Positions 7,561 through 15,545 of a stretch of 23,231 nt of DNA are shown one piece after another. The notes below the pieces were generated by a model. That model ran no database searches. It was given only the letters and a program-made list of their open reading frames with translations, and had not been told where the DNA came from. The DNA comes from an uncultured Eubacteriales bacterium (lineage in GTDB: Bacteria > Bacillota > Clostridia > TANB77 > CAG-508): assembly GCA_902492015.1 (NCBI GenBank), contig CABUJR010000020.1:1-23231 (forward strand). The letters are read 5' to 3'. Position numbers and translations under genes: made by a program. Positions within the stretch are counted from its first letter, which is position 1, and each line of letters begins with the position of its first letter.

Positions 7561-7589
7561 ATTATAACAGAAAAACCCTTTAAAATCAA
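7561..7589 (-). promoter_or_regulatory. Promoter of the 126-residue gene, overlapping rpoD terminator
   Basis: On the minus strand TTGATT (7584-7589) and TATAAT (7561-7566) are 17 bases apart. The -35 box falls in the loop and inner stem of the rpoD terminator. Confidence 0.65.
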
Positions 7590-7599
7590 GGGTTTTTCT
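7569..7599 (-). terminator. Intrinsic terminator of dnaG-rpoD
   Basis: Arms 7569-7580 (AGAAAAACCCTT) and 7588-7599 pair perfectly around a 7-base loop. On the minus strand the second arm is GGGTTTTTCT, so the T tract is part of the stem. Confidence 0.75.
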
Positions 7600-7626
7600 A
7601 AAATATTTTAAACTGATTTACATAAT

Positions 7627-8913
7627 TTAATTCATATAGTCTTTTAATCTCTTACTTCTACTAGGATGTCTTAGTTTTCTTAAAGCTTTTGCTTCAATTT
7701 GTCTTATTCTTTCACGAGTAACTTGAAATTCTTTTCCAACTTCTTCTAGAGTTCTTGCTTTTCCATCTTCAAGACCAAATCTTAATTTTAAAACTTTTGC
7801 TTCTCTTGGTGTTAATGTACTCATAACTTCTTCTAATTGTTCTTTTAAAAGAGTATATGCTGCTGAATCATGAGGAGCTGGTGATTCATCATCTGGAATG
7901 AAATCTCCTAAATGACTATCATCTTCTTCTCCTATTGGTGTTTCTAATGATACTGGATCTTGTGCAATTTTTTGTATTTCCATTACTTTTTCTACAGAAA
8001 TTTCCATTTCTTCAGCAATTTCTTCTGGTGTTGGTTCTCTTCCTAATAATTGAAGTAAATGTCTAGATGTACGAATTAATTTATTAATTGTTTCTACCAT
8101 GTGAACTGGAATTCTTATAGTTCTTGCTTGATCTGCTATTGCTCTTGTAATAGCTTGTCTAATCCACCAAGTCGCATAAGTACTGAACTTATATCCTTTT
8201 TTGTAATCGAATTTTTCAACTGCCTTTATTAATCCCATATTTCCTTCTTGAATTAAATCCAAGAAAAGCATACCTCTTCCAACATATTTTTTGGCTATAC
8301 TTACAACTAATCTTAAGTTAGATTCAGCAAGTTTTTGTTTTGCTTCTTCATCTCCTTCTAAAACTCTTTGAGCAAGTTCTAATTCCTCTTCAAAAGTAAG
8401 TAGTGGTATTCTTCCTATTTCTCTTAAATACATTCTTACAGGGTCGTCAACGCTAACTCCCTCTATATTATTTAAATCAATATCTTCTAGTTTTATATCT
8501 TCTACTTCATTTAAGTCATCAATATCAGGCTCTAGAAAATCATCATCATCTTTTAAAACATTTACACCTATTTCTTCAAAAGCTTCAAAAACTTTATCTA
8601 TTTGTTCTGAATTTGCTTCTCCTAATTCAGCTGCTAACTCTCCATAAGTTATTTTTCCTTTTGCTTTAGCTGTATTTACTATTTTTAATAATTTATCTTT
8701 TTCTGATTCTTCTGGCGTTTCTTTAGAATTTTCCTCTTTATTTTCTTCTACCTTCTCTTCTACTTTTTCTTCCTCTTTTTTAGTTTTCTTTTTTTTCTCT
8801 ACTTCTGATTGGTTCTTTACTACTTCTATATTATCTTCTTTTTTAGTATTTTTCTTAATTGTAGGTTTTTCTTCTTTAATTTCTTCTACTACATCTTTTT
8901 CTGTCTTTTTCAT
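7627..8913 (-). CDS. rpoD: Primary RNA polymerase sigma factor (sigma-70/SigA)
   Basis: This is the housekeeping sigma factor that directs RNA polymerase to promoters. The 428 residues start with an unusually Lys/Glu-rich, probably disordered tail (about 1-70). A short region 1.1-like domain follows (about 72-125, ITYGELAAELGEA), then region 1.2 (DPVRMYLREIGRIPLLT, about 157-173). Region 2 contains LRLVVSIAKKYVGRGM and the -10-recognising stretch YKFSTYATWWIRQAITRAI (about 241-259). Region 3 starts about 270 and region 4 holds the helix-turn-helix (TLEEVGKEFQVTRERIRQIE, about 388-407). Length and motifs are those of a group 1 sigma. It follows dnaG by 16 bases, the classic dnaG-rpoD macromolecular-synthesis order; rpsU is not adjacent here. 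AGGAGGT lies upstream of the ATG. Confidence 0.98.
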   Translation of the reverse strand: MKKTEKDVVEEIKEEKPTIKKNTKKEDNIEVVKNQSEVEKKKKTKKEEEKVEEKVEENKEENSKETPEESEKDKLLKIVNTAKAKGKITYGELAAELGEANSEQIDKVFEAFEEIGVNVLKDDDDFLEPDIDDLNEVEDIKLEDIDLNNIEGVSVDDPVRMYLREIGRIPLLTFEEELELAQRVLEGDEEAKQKLAESNLRLVVSIAKKYVGRGMLFLDLIQEGNMGLIKAVEKFDYKKGYKFSTYATWWIRQAITRAIADQARTIRIPVHMVETINKLIRTSRHLLQLLGREPTPEEIAEEMEISVEKVMEIQKIAQDPVSLETPIGEEDDSHLGDFIPDDESPAPHDSAAYTLLKEQLEEVMSTLTPREAKVLKLRFGLEDGKARTLEEVGKEFQVTRERIRQIEAKALRKLRHPSRSKRLKDYMN

Positions 8914-8929
8914 TATCCTTTTATACCTC

Positions 8930-10711
8930 CTACTTATTCTTAGCTAATTCTATTATAATACCATTCAATTCTTGTTCTAACTTAGCTATTTCTTCTTTAC
9001 TTAAATTAGAACTATTTTCCAAGGATTTTACTATTTGCATTTTTTGGTTTGTTAATCTCTCTTTATTATAAATATTTATCACATCTTCTATACATTTTTC
9101 TACTGAATTTATTTCGTAATCAGTAACTAGAATTTCACTAACATGTGATTGTATATCTTGATCTTCAATATTTGCTATTGTTTGTAAAATCTTTTCACTA
9201 TCCTCAGCTGGTGATTCTAATATTTCTTTAAAAATTCTTTTATTTTCTTCTAATTTTAAATCATCTATTGTTATATTTGTAACAATTTTTTCATATGCTT
9301 CTCTAAAATGATTTATTAAAAGATAAATAATCATATTTTCTCTTTTTATCACTGCAGGACTAATTTCAGTTGGTTTTATAGGTTTTATAATAGTTTTACT
9401 TAAAATCTTTTCATTAACATCTTTATATGTAACTTTATTTACTTCAGCAAAAATTGCTTCTTTAGAAATATTATATTGATTTGCAATTTTATCTATATAT
9501 ATTTCTCTTTCGATTTTATTTTCAACATTTGAAAGTATTGTTGTTATCTCTTTTAAAAATCTTATTTTATCATTAGCATTTTCCAAATTGTATTTATTTT
9601 TAATCATCTTAATTTTAAATTCTACTAATGATATCGCATTTTCTACAAGTAAATTAAATCTTCCACTTCCATATTTTATAACATATTCATCAGGATCTTT
9701 AGCGCCTTCCATTTGCAGAACTCTAGCATCACATCCTTGTGCTTCTAAAATTGTTAATCCTCTTGAAATTGCTTCTTGTCCCGCACTATCAGAATCATAA
9801 CTTAATATTACTTGCTCACTATATTTTCTTAATAATCTTCCTTGTTCTTCTGTTAAGGCTGTACCTAGTGATGCAACAACATTATCAAAACCTCTCTGAT
9901 ATAGGGAAATCGCATCCATATATCCTTCAACTAATATTATTTTTTTTGAAGTAGATTGCTTTGCTAAATTTAAAGCAAATAGATGTCTTTTTTTAGAATA
10001 CACTAAATTTTCATTAGAATTTATATACTTTGCTATTTTATCGTTATTTTCTAATTTTCTACCACCAAAAGCTATAACTTTTCCATTAACATCCATTATT
10101 GGAAACATTAGCCTTTTTCTGTATCTATCAATAAAATCTCCTCTGTCAGTTTTATTTACAAGACCTGTTGCTAAAATTTCTTCATCTTTAAAACCTTTTG
10201 CTTTTAATCTTTTATATAGTTCATTATATTCTCCTGAATATCCTATTTTAAAAGCTTTTAAAGTATTGTTATCTAATTTTCTTTGTTTTACATAGTCTTG
10301 AGCAATTTTAGCTAATGGTTGATATAACCTCTCGTGGTAAAAGATTGTTGCCTCAGCATTAATTTTATACATTCTATCTTTTAAATATTGTGTTTTATTA
10401 AATTCTGAATTTTGTGATTCTGGCAACGCAATTCTGGCTCTATCTGCTAAAAATTCTAAAGCTTCTTTAAAAGAAATTCTTTCAATTTCACTAATAAAAG
10501 TAAATACATCTCCTCCTTTATGACATCCAAAACAATGAAAATATTGTCTATCTGGAGAAACAGAAAAAGAAGGTGATTTTTCTTTGTGAAAAGGGCACAA
10601 ACCGAAAAAATTTCTACCACTTCTTTTTAATGTTACATATTGAGAAATAACATCAACTATGTCATTTGCTGCTCTTATTTCTTCTTTTAATTCATCAGTG
10701 TATTGAATCAT
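8930..10711 (-). CDS. dnaG: DNA primase
   Basis: DnaG makes RNA primers at the replication fork. The 593-residue protein has an N-terminal CHC2 zinc domain with ligands Cys39, His42, Cys60 and Cys63 (LCPFHKEKSPSFS and FHCFGCHKGG). The central polymerase region contains the TOPRIM fold, with Glu262 in LVEGYMD and the metal-binding DSDSAG at about 306-311. The C-terminal 200 residues are poorly conserved and correspond to the part that contacts the replicative helicase. Length is typical. SD AAAGG lies about 8 bases before the ATG. It is the first gene of dnaG-rpoD. The upstream region has several weak promoter-like boxes and no clearly best one. Confidence 0.98.
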   Translation of the reverse strand: MIQYTDELKEEIRAANDIVDVISQYVTLKRSGRNFFGLCPFHKEKSPSFSVSPDRQYFHCFGCHKGGDVFTFISEIERISFKEALEFLADRARIALPESQNSEFNKTQYLKDRMYKINAEATIFYHERLYQPLAKIAQDYVKQRKLDNNTLKAFKIGYSGEYNELYKRLKAKGFKDEEILATGLVNKTDRGDFIDRYRKRLMFPIMDVNGKVIAFGGRKLENNDKIAKYINSNENLVYSKKRHLFALNLAKQSTSKKIILVEGYMDAISLYQRGFDNVVASLGTALTEEQGRLLRKYSEQVILSYDSDSAGQEAISRGLTILEAQGCDARVLQMEGAKDPDEYVIKYGSGRFNLLVENAISLVEFKIKMIKNKYNLENANDKIRFLKEITTILSNVENKIEREIYIDKIANQYNISKEAIFAEVNKVTYKDVNEKILSKTIIKPIKPTEISPAVIKRENMIIYLLINHFREAYEKIVTNITIDDLKLEENKRIFKEILESPAEDSEKILQTIANIEDQDIQSHVSEILVTDYEINSVEKCIEDVINIYNKERLTNQKMQIVKSLENSSNLSKEEIAKLEQELNGIIIELAKNK

Positions 10712-10903
10712 CCTTAAAACCTTTCTTTTATAATATTCGACATAGATTTTTCAAATCCTTTATTTTTTTATGTAAATCATTTTATTAATATTATTTTTCT
10801 TTAAAAATAGTCAATTTATCTAATAATAATTTTATCAAATTTTTTTCAAAATATTTTTTGTCAAAATTTATACAAACTTATAATCTATCACTTTTTCATT
10901 TAT

Positions 10904-10999
10904 ATAAAATTTATGTACAATATTTATAAAGCTTTTATATAATAGAAAGTTTAGATAAATAAATAACTTAAAATTCAGAAAACTTTGCTCTTATATAAA
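10904..10999. repeat. Diverged intergenic repeat, copy A
   Basis: Bases 10904-10953 match 11875-11925 at roughly four of five positions by hand alignment. Shared blocks include ATAAAATT, TGTACAATATTT, AAGC and TTTATATAATAGA. In both copies the TTATATAATAG block is the left arm of a hairpin. Here it pairs imperfectly with 10983-10999. Orientation is undetermined. Confidence 0.6.
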
Positions 11000-11003
11000 T
11001 AAT

Positions 11004-11040
11004 TTAAATAATAGGAAATTTAAAATTTCCTATTATTTAA
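11004..11040. repeat. 37-base perfect palindrome
   Basis: Left arm 11004-11021 (TTAAATAATAGGAAATTT) is the exact reverse complement of 11023-11040 around a single A. As RNA it would form a long hairpin with a 3-5 base loop. It sits directly beyond the carD terminator and may be a second terminator or a protein site. Confidence 0.7.
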
Positions 11041-11043
11041 CAA

Positions 11044-11077
11044 AAAAAAGATTATATAAACATATATAATCTTTTTT
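11044..11077 (-). terminator. Intrinsic terminator of carD
   Basis: Arms 11044-11058 and 11063-11077 (TATATAATCTTTTTT on plus) pair perfectly around AACA. T runs flank both sides, so it could act in either direction. It lies 5 bases past the carD stop. Confidence 0.8.
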
Positions 11078-11082
11078 ATATT

Positions 11083-11664
11083 TTAGTTTGCTGAAACAAA
11101 TTTCTTAACAATGCTATTAGTTGAATCTTCTGGCATTCCAACTGCTTGTTGTAATACTTCTGAGTTTCCTAATCCATGTACTTCATAAGAAGTATTTATT
11201 TTATTTTCAACTAACTCTTCTATCTCGTCTTTTTCTTTATCTTCTGCTAAAACAAGTTCACTTACAAGTATTTGCTTAGCATTTAGTAACATTTTCTTTT
11301 CTGTAGTTGATAGTCCTTTGTCTTTTTGTTTAAAACTTAAGTTTCTTACAATATCAGCTACTTCAAAAATGTCTCCAGATTTCATTTTTTCAACATTATC
11401 TCTATATCTTTTGTTCCATTTCATAGACATTTCTGTACTGTCTTGTTCTAGAACATTTATTACTTTTCCGGCTGTTTCTTTATCTATGATGTTACGGACA
11501 CCTATTTCTTCAGCTTTTGCTGTAGGAACCATAACTTTTACTTCTCCAGGCATCTTAATTATATAATAAGATTGTCTTTCATCTAATATCGCCCTTTCTT
11601 CTATTGTTTCGATTACACCTGCTCCGTGCATTGGATAAACTATTTTATCTCCTATTTTAAACAT
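11083..11664 (-). CDS. CarD/CdnL-family RNA polymerase-binding regulator
   Basis: CarD-type proteins bind the RNA polymerase beta subunit and stabilise open complexes at promoters. The 193-residue sequence starts with the Tudor-like polymerase-interaction domain (about 1-60: FKIGDKIVYPMHGAGVIETIEE...YYIIKMP...VMVPTAKAEEIGVR). A helical C-terminal domain follows, with the family-typical MKWNKRYRDNVEKMKSGDIFEVADIVRNL (about 81-109) and EKKMLLNAKQILVSEL. The last roughly 35 residues extend beyond the conserved part. SD GAAGGAG lies 10 bases before the ATG. A strong promoter stands upstream and a terminator downstream, so it is monocistronic. Which promoters it acts on cannot be inferred. Confidence 0.92.
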   Translation of the reverse strand: MFKIGDKIVYPMHGAGVIETIEERAILDERQSYYIIKMPGEVKVMVPTAKAEEIGVRNIIDKETAGKVINVLEQDSTEMSMKWNKRYRDNVEKMKSGDIFEVADIVRNLSFKQKDKGLSTTEKKMLLNAKQILVSELVLAEDKEKDEIEELVENKINTSYEVHGLGNSEVLQQAVGMPEDSTNSIVKKFVSAN

Positions 11665-11708
11665 TTATTCGTCACTCCTTCCAAGTAATACTTAATTACT
11701 ACATTACA

Positions 11709-11737
11709 ATTATACTACAAAAATTACCAAAAGTCAA
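11709..11737 (-). promoter_or_regulatory. Sigma-A promoter of carD
   Basis: On the minus strand TTGACT (11732-11737) and TATAAT (11709-11714) are 17 bases apart, about 45 bases before the ATG. Confidence 0.8.
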
Positions 11738-11874
11738 AGAAATATAACGAATTTAAAAAAACTTTTTTTCATTTTTATTACATATTTAAAAATATACTTG
11801 AAATTATATTAGTTTAGAGTTTTAATATATTATTTATATATTATCTGAGTTTTTATTGTACCAAATTTTATGAA

Positions 11875-11946
11875 ATAAAATTCGTGTACAATATTTTCGT
11901 AAGCATTTATATAATAGATAGCTTAAAAGATTGTTTCTATTATATA
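11875..11946. repeat. Diverged intergenic repeat, copy B
   Basis: Bases 11875-11925 match copy A (10904-10953). Within it TATATAATAGA (11908-11918) pairs perfectly with TCTATTATATA (11936-11946) around a 17-base loop. The same two-part organisation (conserved TGTACAATATTT, then a stem built on TATATAATAG) is seen in copy A. Confidence 0.6.
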
Positions 11947-11990
11947 GCAGAAGTGGATATTATAATAAAAGAATTTTCCTATGATATAAA

Positions 11991-12022
11991 AAATGACAAT
12001 TCTTTTAAAAAAATTGCCATTT
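11991..12022 (-). terminator. Intrinsic terminator of dut
   Basis: Arms 11991-12001 and 12012-12022 pair over 11 positions with one G-U pair. On the minus strand the hairpin is followed by ATTTTTTATAT. Confidence 0.7.
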
Positions 12023-12085
12023 AAAAAACTTGATATTAATTTTGATAAATTTAAAAATTTATAATTTTATATATCTATATTTTGG

Positions 12086-12547
12086 TTATTTGCTTGTAGA
12101 ACCAAATCCTCCAACTCTTTCTCCTTCTGCTTTATCATCATCTGTTACCAAATACTTTTGAAAAATCCCTTGTCCTATTACATCACCTTTTTTTATTTGA
12201 ATGTCTTCTTCTTTTAAATTAAAAAACGAAAACATAAAATGTCCATCATTATCTGGATTTCCGTAATAATCTTTATCTATAACACCAATACTATTTGCCA
12301 TTACTAATCCTTTTTTACCAGGATTAGAGCTTCTGTTGCATAAAATTAAAACTTCATCATCTTGCATATATGCTTTTAATCCTGTTTTTACTAAGGTTGG
12401 TTTGTTTCCTTTTTTAAATGATGGTATTATACAATCTTCTGCTGCTTCTATATCATATCCAGCTGAAAATTTTGTTTTTCTTATTGGTAAATTTATCCCT
12501 GCATTTTCAAAACCTTTTGCTACTTCAAATCCTCTTTTTTTCTCCAT
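12086..12547 (-). CDS. dut: dUTP diphosphatase (trimeric dUTPase)
   Basis: Dut hydrolyses dUTP to dUMP and pyrophosphate, keeping uracil out of DNA and feeding dTMP synthesis. All five motifs of the trimeric family are visible in 153 residues: SAGYDIEA (28-35), NRSSNPGKKGL (71-81), GVIDKDYYGN (88-97, with the catalytic aspartate), GDVIGQGIFQ (121-130) and the C-terminal lid RVGGFGSTSK (144-153). Length is normal. The ATG has GGAGG at 7 bases. It has its own near-consensus promoter and a terminator, so it is likely transcribed alone. Confidence 0.97.
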   Translation of the reverse strand: MEKKRGFEVAKGFENAGINLPIRKTKFSAGYDIEAAEDCIIPSFKKGNKPTLVKTGLKAYMQDDEVLILCNRSSNPGKKGLVMANSIGVIDKDYYGNPDNDGHFMFSFFNLKEEDIQIKKGDVIGQGIFQKYLVTDDDKAEGERVGGFGSTSK

Positions 12548-12578
12548 TTTATTTCCTCCAAATATTTATTTCCTAGCT

Positions 12579-12607
12579 ATTATATATTTTTATTTTCAAA
12601 ATATCAA
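12579..12607 (-). promoter_or_regulatory. Sigma-A promoter of dut
   Basis: On the minus strand TTGATA (12602-12607) and TATAAT (12579-12584) are 17 bases apart, about 30 bases before the ATG. Confidence 0.75.
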
Positions 12608-12671
12608 CCTCAAATTTTATTGTAGTAAATATTTATTTAGCAAAAGTATATAATTTTCTGCTACATATTAA

Positions 12672-13625
12672 TTAAATATATTTTTTAATATAATCCTTAG
12701 AGATTTTTAAAACTTCTTCTAATGATAATGTACTAGTAAATCCGGCAGAATTTTTATGTCCTCCGCCACCTAATTTTATTGCAAGTTTTGATACATCAAT
12801 ATCTGTATTTGCTTTAAATTCTCCAAAAACTTTATCGTTTTCAATTAAAAATATTCCCATTACGTCTACATTCTCTATATTTTTAAGTATAGGAACCATT
12901 TTTTTAAATAACAAAGAATATTCTAAATCACTAAAAATAGGATCTTTTCTATCCATAATCACATAGTGGAATACATCATATTTTATATTTTCAAGAAGTT
13001 TAGAAAGAGCTTTAATTTCTGGCATTGTTCTTTCTAAAAAAGTTTTTTTAGTGATATATTTGTAATCAATCTCATATTTTAATAATTCTCCTGCACTAGA
13101 TAAAGTTTCTGGTGTTAATCTATGCGAGAAACCTGTAGTATCTGTTAAAATTCCAGCATATAACATTGATGCTATATTTTTATCCATTTTTTTATCAAAC
13201 ATACTAATCAAATTATATATAATTTCACAGGTTGAACTTATTTTAGCATTTTCTAAAATATATTGTGCTTCTTTTTTACTTGCTTCATGATGATCTATAT
13301 TTATTGTCATTTTAGCTTTGTCAAAATACTCTTCAAATTTTCCTAATCTACTTTTTCTATTTAAATCTACCATTATAAAAACATAGTTTTCCTTTTCAAC
13401 TTTACTAGTAATAAATTTTTGAGTATTAAACCAATTAATTTTAAACATATCTTTTTCTTCAATTAAAACTGTTATATCTTTTTTCCCTATATTTTCTAGG
13501 AAATATGCCATTGCAAGAGAAGCTCCTATTGAATCCATATCTGCATTTTCATGTCCTGCAATTATAATAGATTGATTTTCTGGTATTTTTTCTAAAACAT
13601 CTTTTATTTCTTTATATGAACTCAT
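12672..13625 (-). CDS. DHH/DHHA1 phosphoesterase, NrnA-like
   Basis: DHH-family proteins of this size degrade nanoRNA or cyclic-dinucleotide breakdown products, and NrnA also removes phosphate from pAp. The 317 residues show the metal-binding set His25, Asp29 and Asp31 (GHENADMDSIGA), Asp87 in MVDLN, the DHH signature at 111-113 (NIDHH) and Asp162 in LTDTTGF. The DHHA1 substrate-binding motif GGGGHKNSAG follows at 286-295. Length and motif order fit the NrnA/MgpA group. The exact substrate is inference. SD GGGAG lies 6 bases before the ATG. It is the last gene of a three-gene run with the ProA-like protein (15 bases upstream) and the HD hydrolase. Confidence 0.88.
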   Translation of the reverse strand: MSSYKEIKDVLEKIPENQSIIIAGHENADMDSIGASLAMAYFLENIGKKDITVLIEEKDMFKINWFNTQKFITSKVEKENYVFIMVDLNRKSRLGKFEEYFDKAKMTINIDHHEASKKEAQYILENAKISSTCEIIYNLISMFDKKMDKNIASMLYAGILTDTTGFSHRLTPETLSSAGELLKYEIDYKYITKKTFLERTMPEIKALSKLLENIKYDVFHYVIMDRKDPIFSDLEYSLLFKKMVPILKNIENVDVMGIFLIENDKVFGEFKANTDIDVSKLAIKLGGGGHKNSAGFTSTLSLEEVLKISKDYIKKYI

Positions 13626-13640
13626 TTCTTTCTCCCTTTA

Positions 13641-14591
13641 TTATAAAATAATATTTTTCTTACAATAAAATTCATCAATATTTACATCAACTGTATCTTT
13701 ATTAAAATTCATAAATTTATTTATAAGTATATATTTTGATTTACATATCTCAGAAAAATTCAATTTTGTGTTTTTATTATTACTACAAAGCATCGTACAA
13801 TAACCACAACTATCAAATCTTATCTTTTCTATTACTTCACTTAAATCTTTAACATATTCAGCATCTTCCATTTCCAAATTTAGATTTTTGTTTATATAAA
13901 TTTTAAATAACACATTATCATTTTTAGCAATAAATTCTTTCAATTTGTCTATATTATTTATACTTTCTATATAAATATCACAATCACTATAAGGAAAATA
14001 ACTTGTATCTAATTTAGATACTCTTTTTATTGTATTATGTAAGTCTGTATTACCAATCACAAACGCTTTTTTTATTATTAAATTATTTTCACAATATTTT
14101 AAAATATTATATTCATATACTAATTGAATAATGTTTTGATTTAATTTTTTAGAAATTAATGTATCTTTTATGATATTATAAATTACAGAATTGGTATAAT
14201 TCATATATTCATTTTGTGAAATAAAAATCATTGAATTATGTGAAATTAAAGTTTTTAAAGCAATTTCAATAAAAACATAAGTATTTCCATCAAAAAAAGT
14301 TTCTAAAACACCTAAATTATCATATTCTGTTATTGTATTTTTAGAATCACTAATTAATTTAGTTTTATACAAACTTTTTTGATTCTTTATTTTTTTTAAT
14401 AATTCTGAAATAACATTAAAATCAAGCTCAAAACCCTTATTTTCAAGTATATCTTTTTTGTTTGCTTTTAAAATAATTTCTTTATTATTTACAATATTAT
14501 TAGAAATTTCTTTTATTAATTTTAAAATATCAACATTACTTTCAGTAATATTATTAAATGCAAGTTGTGAATTTCCCAAAATACTACTCAT
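13641..14591 (-). CDS. Degenerate ProA-like (aldehyde dehydrogenase fold) protein
   Basis: The 316-residue sequence resembles a worn-down glutamate-5-semialdehyde dehydrogenase. The N-terminal helix NNKEIILKANKKDILE (35-50) matches the ProA pattern EEILEANKKD. LGVLETFFDGNTYVFIEIALKT (93-114) matches the ProA cofactor-domain entry LGVIG...ALALKSGN. IIQLV and the AFVIG segment follow in order. IEKIRFDSCGYCTMLCSNN (254-272) lines up with the family's INRYGSGHTDAIVTEN. The region that should hold the catalytic cysteine is shortened to about 40 residues, and no matching Cys motif is present. ProA is normally about 415 residues. I therefore expect no proline-pathway activity. It may be a pseudoenzyme, with a role perhaps tied to its operon neighbours. 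SD AAAGGA fits the ATG. The homology is by eye and moderate. Confidence 0.6.
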   Translation of the reverse strand: MSSILGNSQLAFNNITESNVDILKLIKEISNNIVNNKEIILKANKKDILENKGFELDFNVISELLKKIKNQKSLYKTKLISDSKNTITEYDNLGVLETFFDGNTYVFIEIALKTLISHNSMIFISQNEYMNYTNSVIYNIIKDTLISKKLNQNIIQLVYEYNILKYCENNLIIKKAFVIGNTDLHNTIKRVSKLDTSYFPYSDCDIYIESINNIDKLKEFIAKNDNVLFKIYINKNLNLEMEDAEYVKDLSEVIEKIRFDSCGYCTMLCSNNKNTKLNFSEICKSKYILINKFMNFNKDTVDVNIDEFYCKKNIIL

Positions 14592-14612
14592 ATTTTTTTC
14601 CTTTCTTAGTTT

Positions 14613-15362
14613 TTATTCTTCAAAAGTTTTAGTGTTATCACTAGTTTTTAACCCTTCTGGTAATTGTGCTAGACTATTATTTGAAACATTTTCTTTCATA
14701 TACTCGCGATAATAATGACCACCTATCATTTCAAAATCTTTTTTATTTTTTAAAAGAGTATTTATTTGCATTAAATATTTCTCTAATTTTTTACTTGGTA
14801 AATAATAAGATTTTTTAAAAGCATATCCTTTTTCCCCAAACTTTTCTACAGATGAAGTATATAATTCTTCTAAAACTTCGCTTTCTGTATATTCTGGATG
14901 ATGTTCAAGACAATATCTTATCCTTCTTTTGAAAAAATCTTCTAAACTGTTATTTCTATCTGCTGTTAAAATAACTTTACCATAAATAGTTCTAGGTTCT
15001 TTAGTATTTGAAGCTCTATGGTCTTCTATTGCATCTTTTGCAATTTGTTTTTCACTTTGAGAAAAAAACTCATTTAAATTTTCATCTTCATACATAATAT
15101 TTGCAGAAATTATATGATGTTTTCTCCTGTTAATATGATCTCCTATATCATGATAAGCTGCTACTACATACAACATATCATAATTAAGTTTTTCTTTATC
15201 AGGATTATTTTTTTCATATTCTTCAACAATTTCAAATGTTCTTTGTATTACTTGCTCTATATGTCCTATTCCATGTGATTCACCATTTAGTTTATACATT
15301 GGAAAAACATTTTCTTCTACATATTTTCTTAATTTTGGATTTACTCTATCTATTAATCCCAC
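14613..15362 (-). CDS. HD-domain hydrolase
   Basis: This 249-residue protein is of the HD metal-dependent phosphohydrolase superfamily. The expected metal ligands are in HGIGHIEQV (His30/His34), AAYHDIGD (His71-Asp72), DHR (114-116) and ILTADRNN (Asp135). The spacing fits small stand-alone HD proteins of nucleotide or signalling metabolism, but the substrate is unknown. The C-terminal part (about 165-249) is charged and unassigned. Translation starts at GTG (15360-15362), with AGGAG 7 bases upstream; no ATG competes. It leads a run with the ProA-like gene (21 bases downstream) and the DHH phosphoesterase. That grouping suggests nucleotide turnover, which is only inference. Confidence 0.85.
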   Translation of the reverse strand: MGLIDRVNPKLRKYVEENVFPMYKLNGESHGIGHIEQVIQRTFEIVEEYEKNNPDKEKLNYDMLYVVAAYHDIGDHINRRKHHIISANIMYEDENLNEFFSQSEKQIAKDAIEDHRASNTKEPRTIYGKVILTADRNNSLEDFFKRRIRYCLEHHPEYTESEVLEELYTSSVEKFGEKGYAFKKSYYLPSKKLEKYLMQINTLLKNKKDFEMIGGHYYREYMKENVSNNSLAQLPEGLKTSDNTKTFEE

Positions 15363-15511
15363 TTTTCTACTCCTAAATATTATTTCTTTAATTTTACCTT
15401 AAAAATTATTATATCTAATATTATATAATAATAAATTTTATCATTTTTAAATCAAATTTATATCTTTTACAATAACTCTATTTTTCAAAATTATTATCAA
15501 ATGTAAACAAA

Positions 15512-15537
15512 AAAGTGTTAGTACAAACTAACACTTT
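15512..15537 (-). terminator. Intrinsic terminator of rpsF-ssb-rpsR
   Basis: Arms 15512-15521 (AAAGTGTTAG) and 15528-15537 pair perfectly around a 6-base loop and lead into TTTTTTG on the minus strand. Confidence 0.85.
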
Positions 15538-15545
15538 AAATCGCA

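Larger units (their letters stand above)
10712..11082. other. 371-base intergenic region between dnaG and carD
   Basis: It holds the dnaG 5' region (10712-10900, with a weak minus-strand candidate TTGACT followed by TAATAT at 15-base spacing), repeat copy A with its imperfect hairpin (10904-10999), a 37-base perfect palindrome (11004-11040) and the carD terminator (11044-11077). No open frame is convincing in either strand. Confidence 0.7.
11665..12085. other. 421-base intergenic region between carD and dut
   Basis: It holds the carD promoter (11709-11737), about 120 AT-rich bases with nothing recognised, a hairpin ATTGTAC...GTACAAT (about 11855-11892), repeat copy B (11875-11946) and the dut terminator (11991-12022). 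I saw no credible coding sequence. Confidence 0.7.

Noticed and set aside
10931..10960. Plus-strand promoter (TGTACA or GTACAA, then TATAAT) within repeat copy A
   Set aside because: The -35 boxes match poorly and the spacing differs between the two repeat copies, so I do not claim a promoter there.
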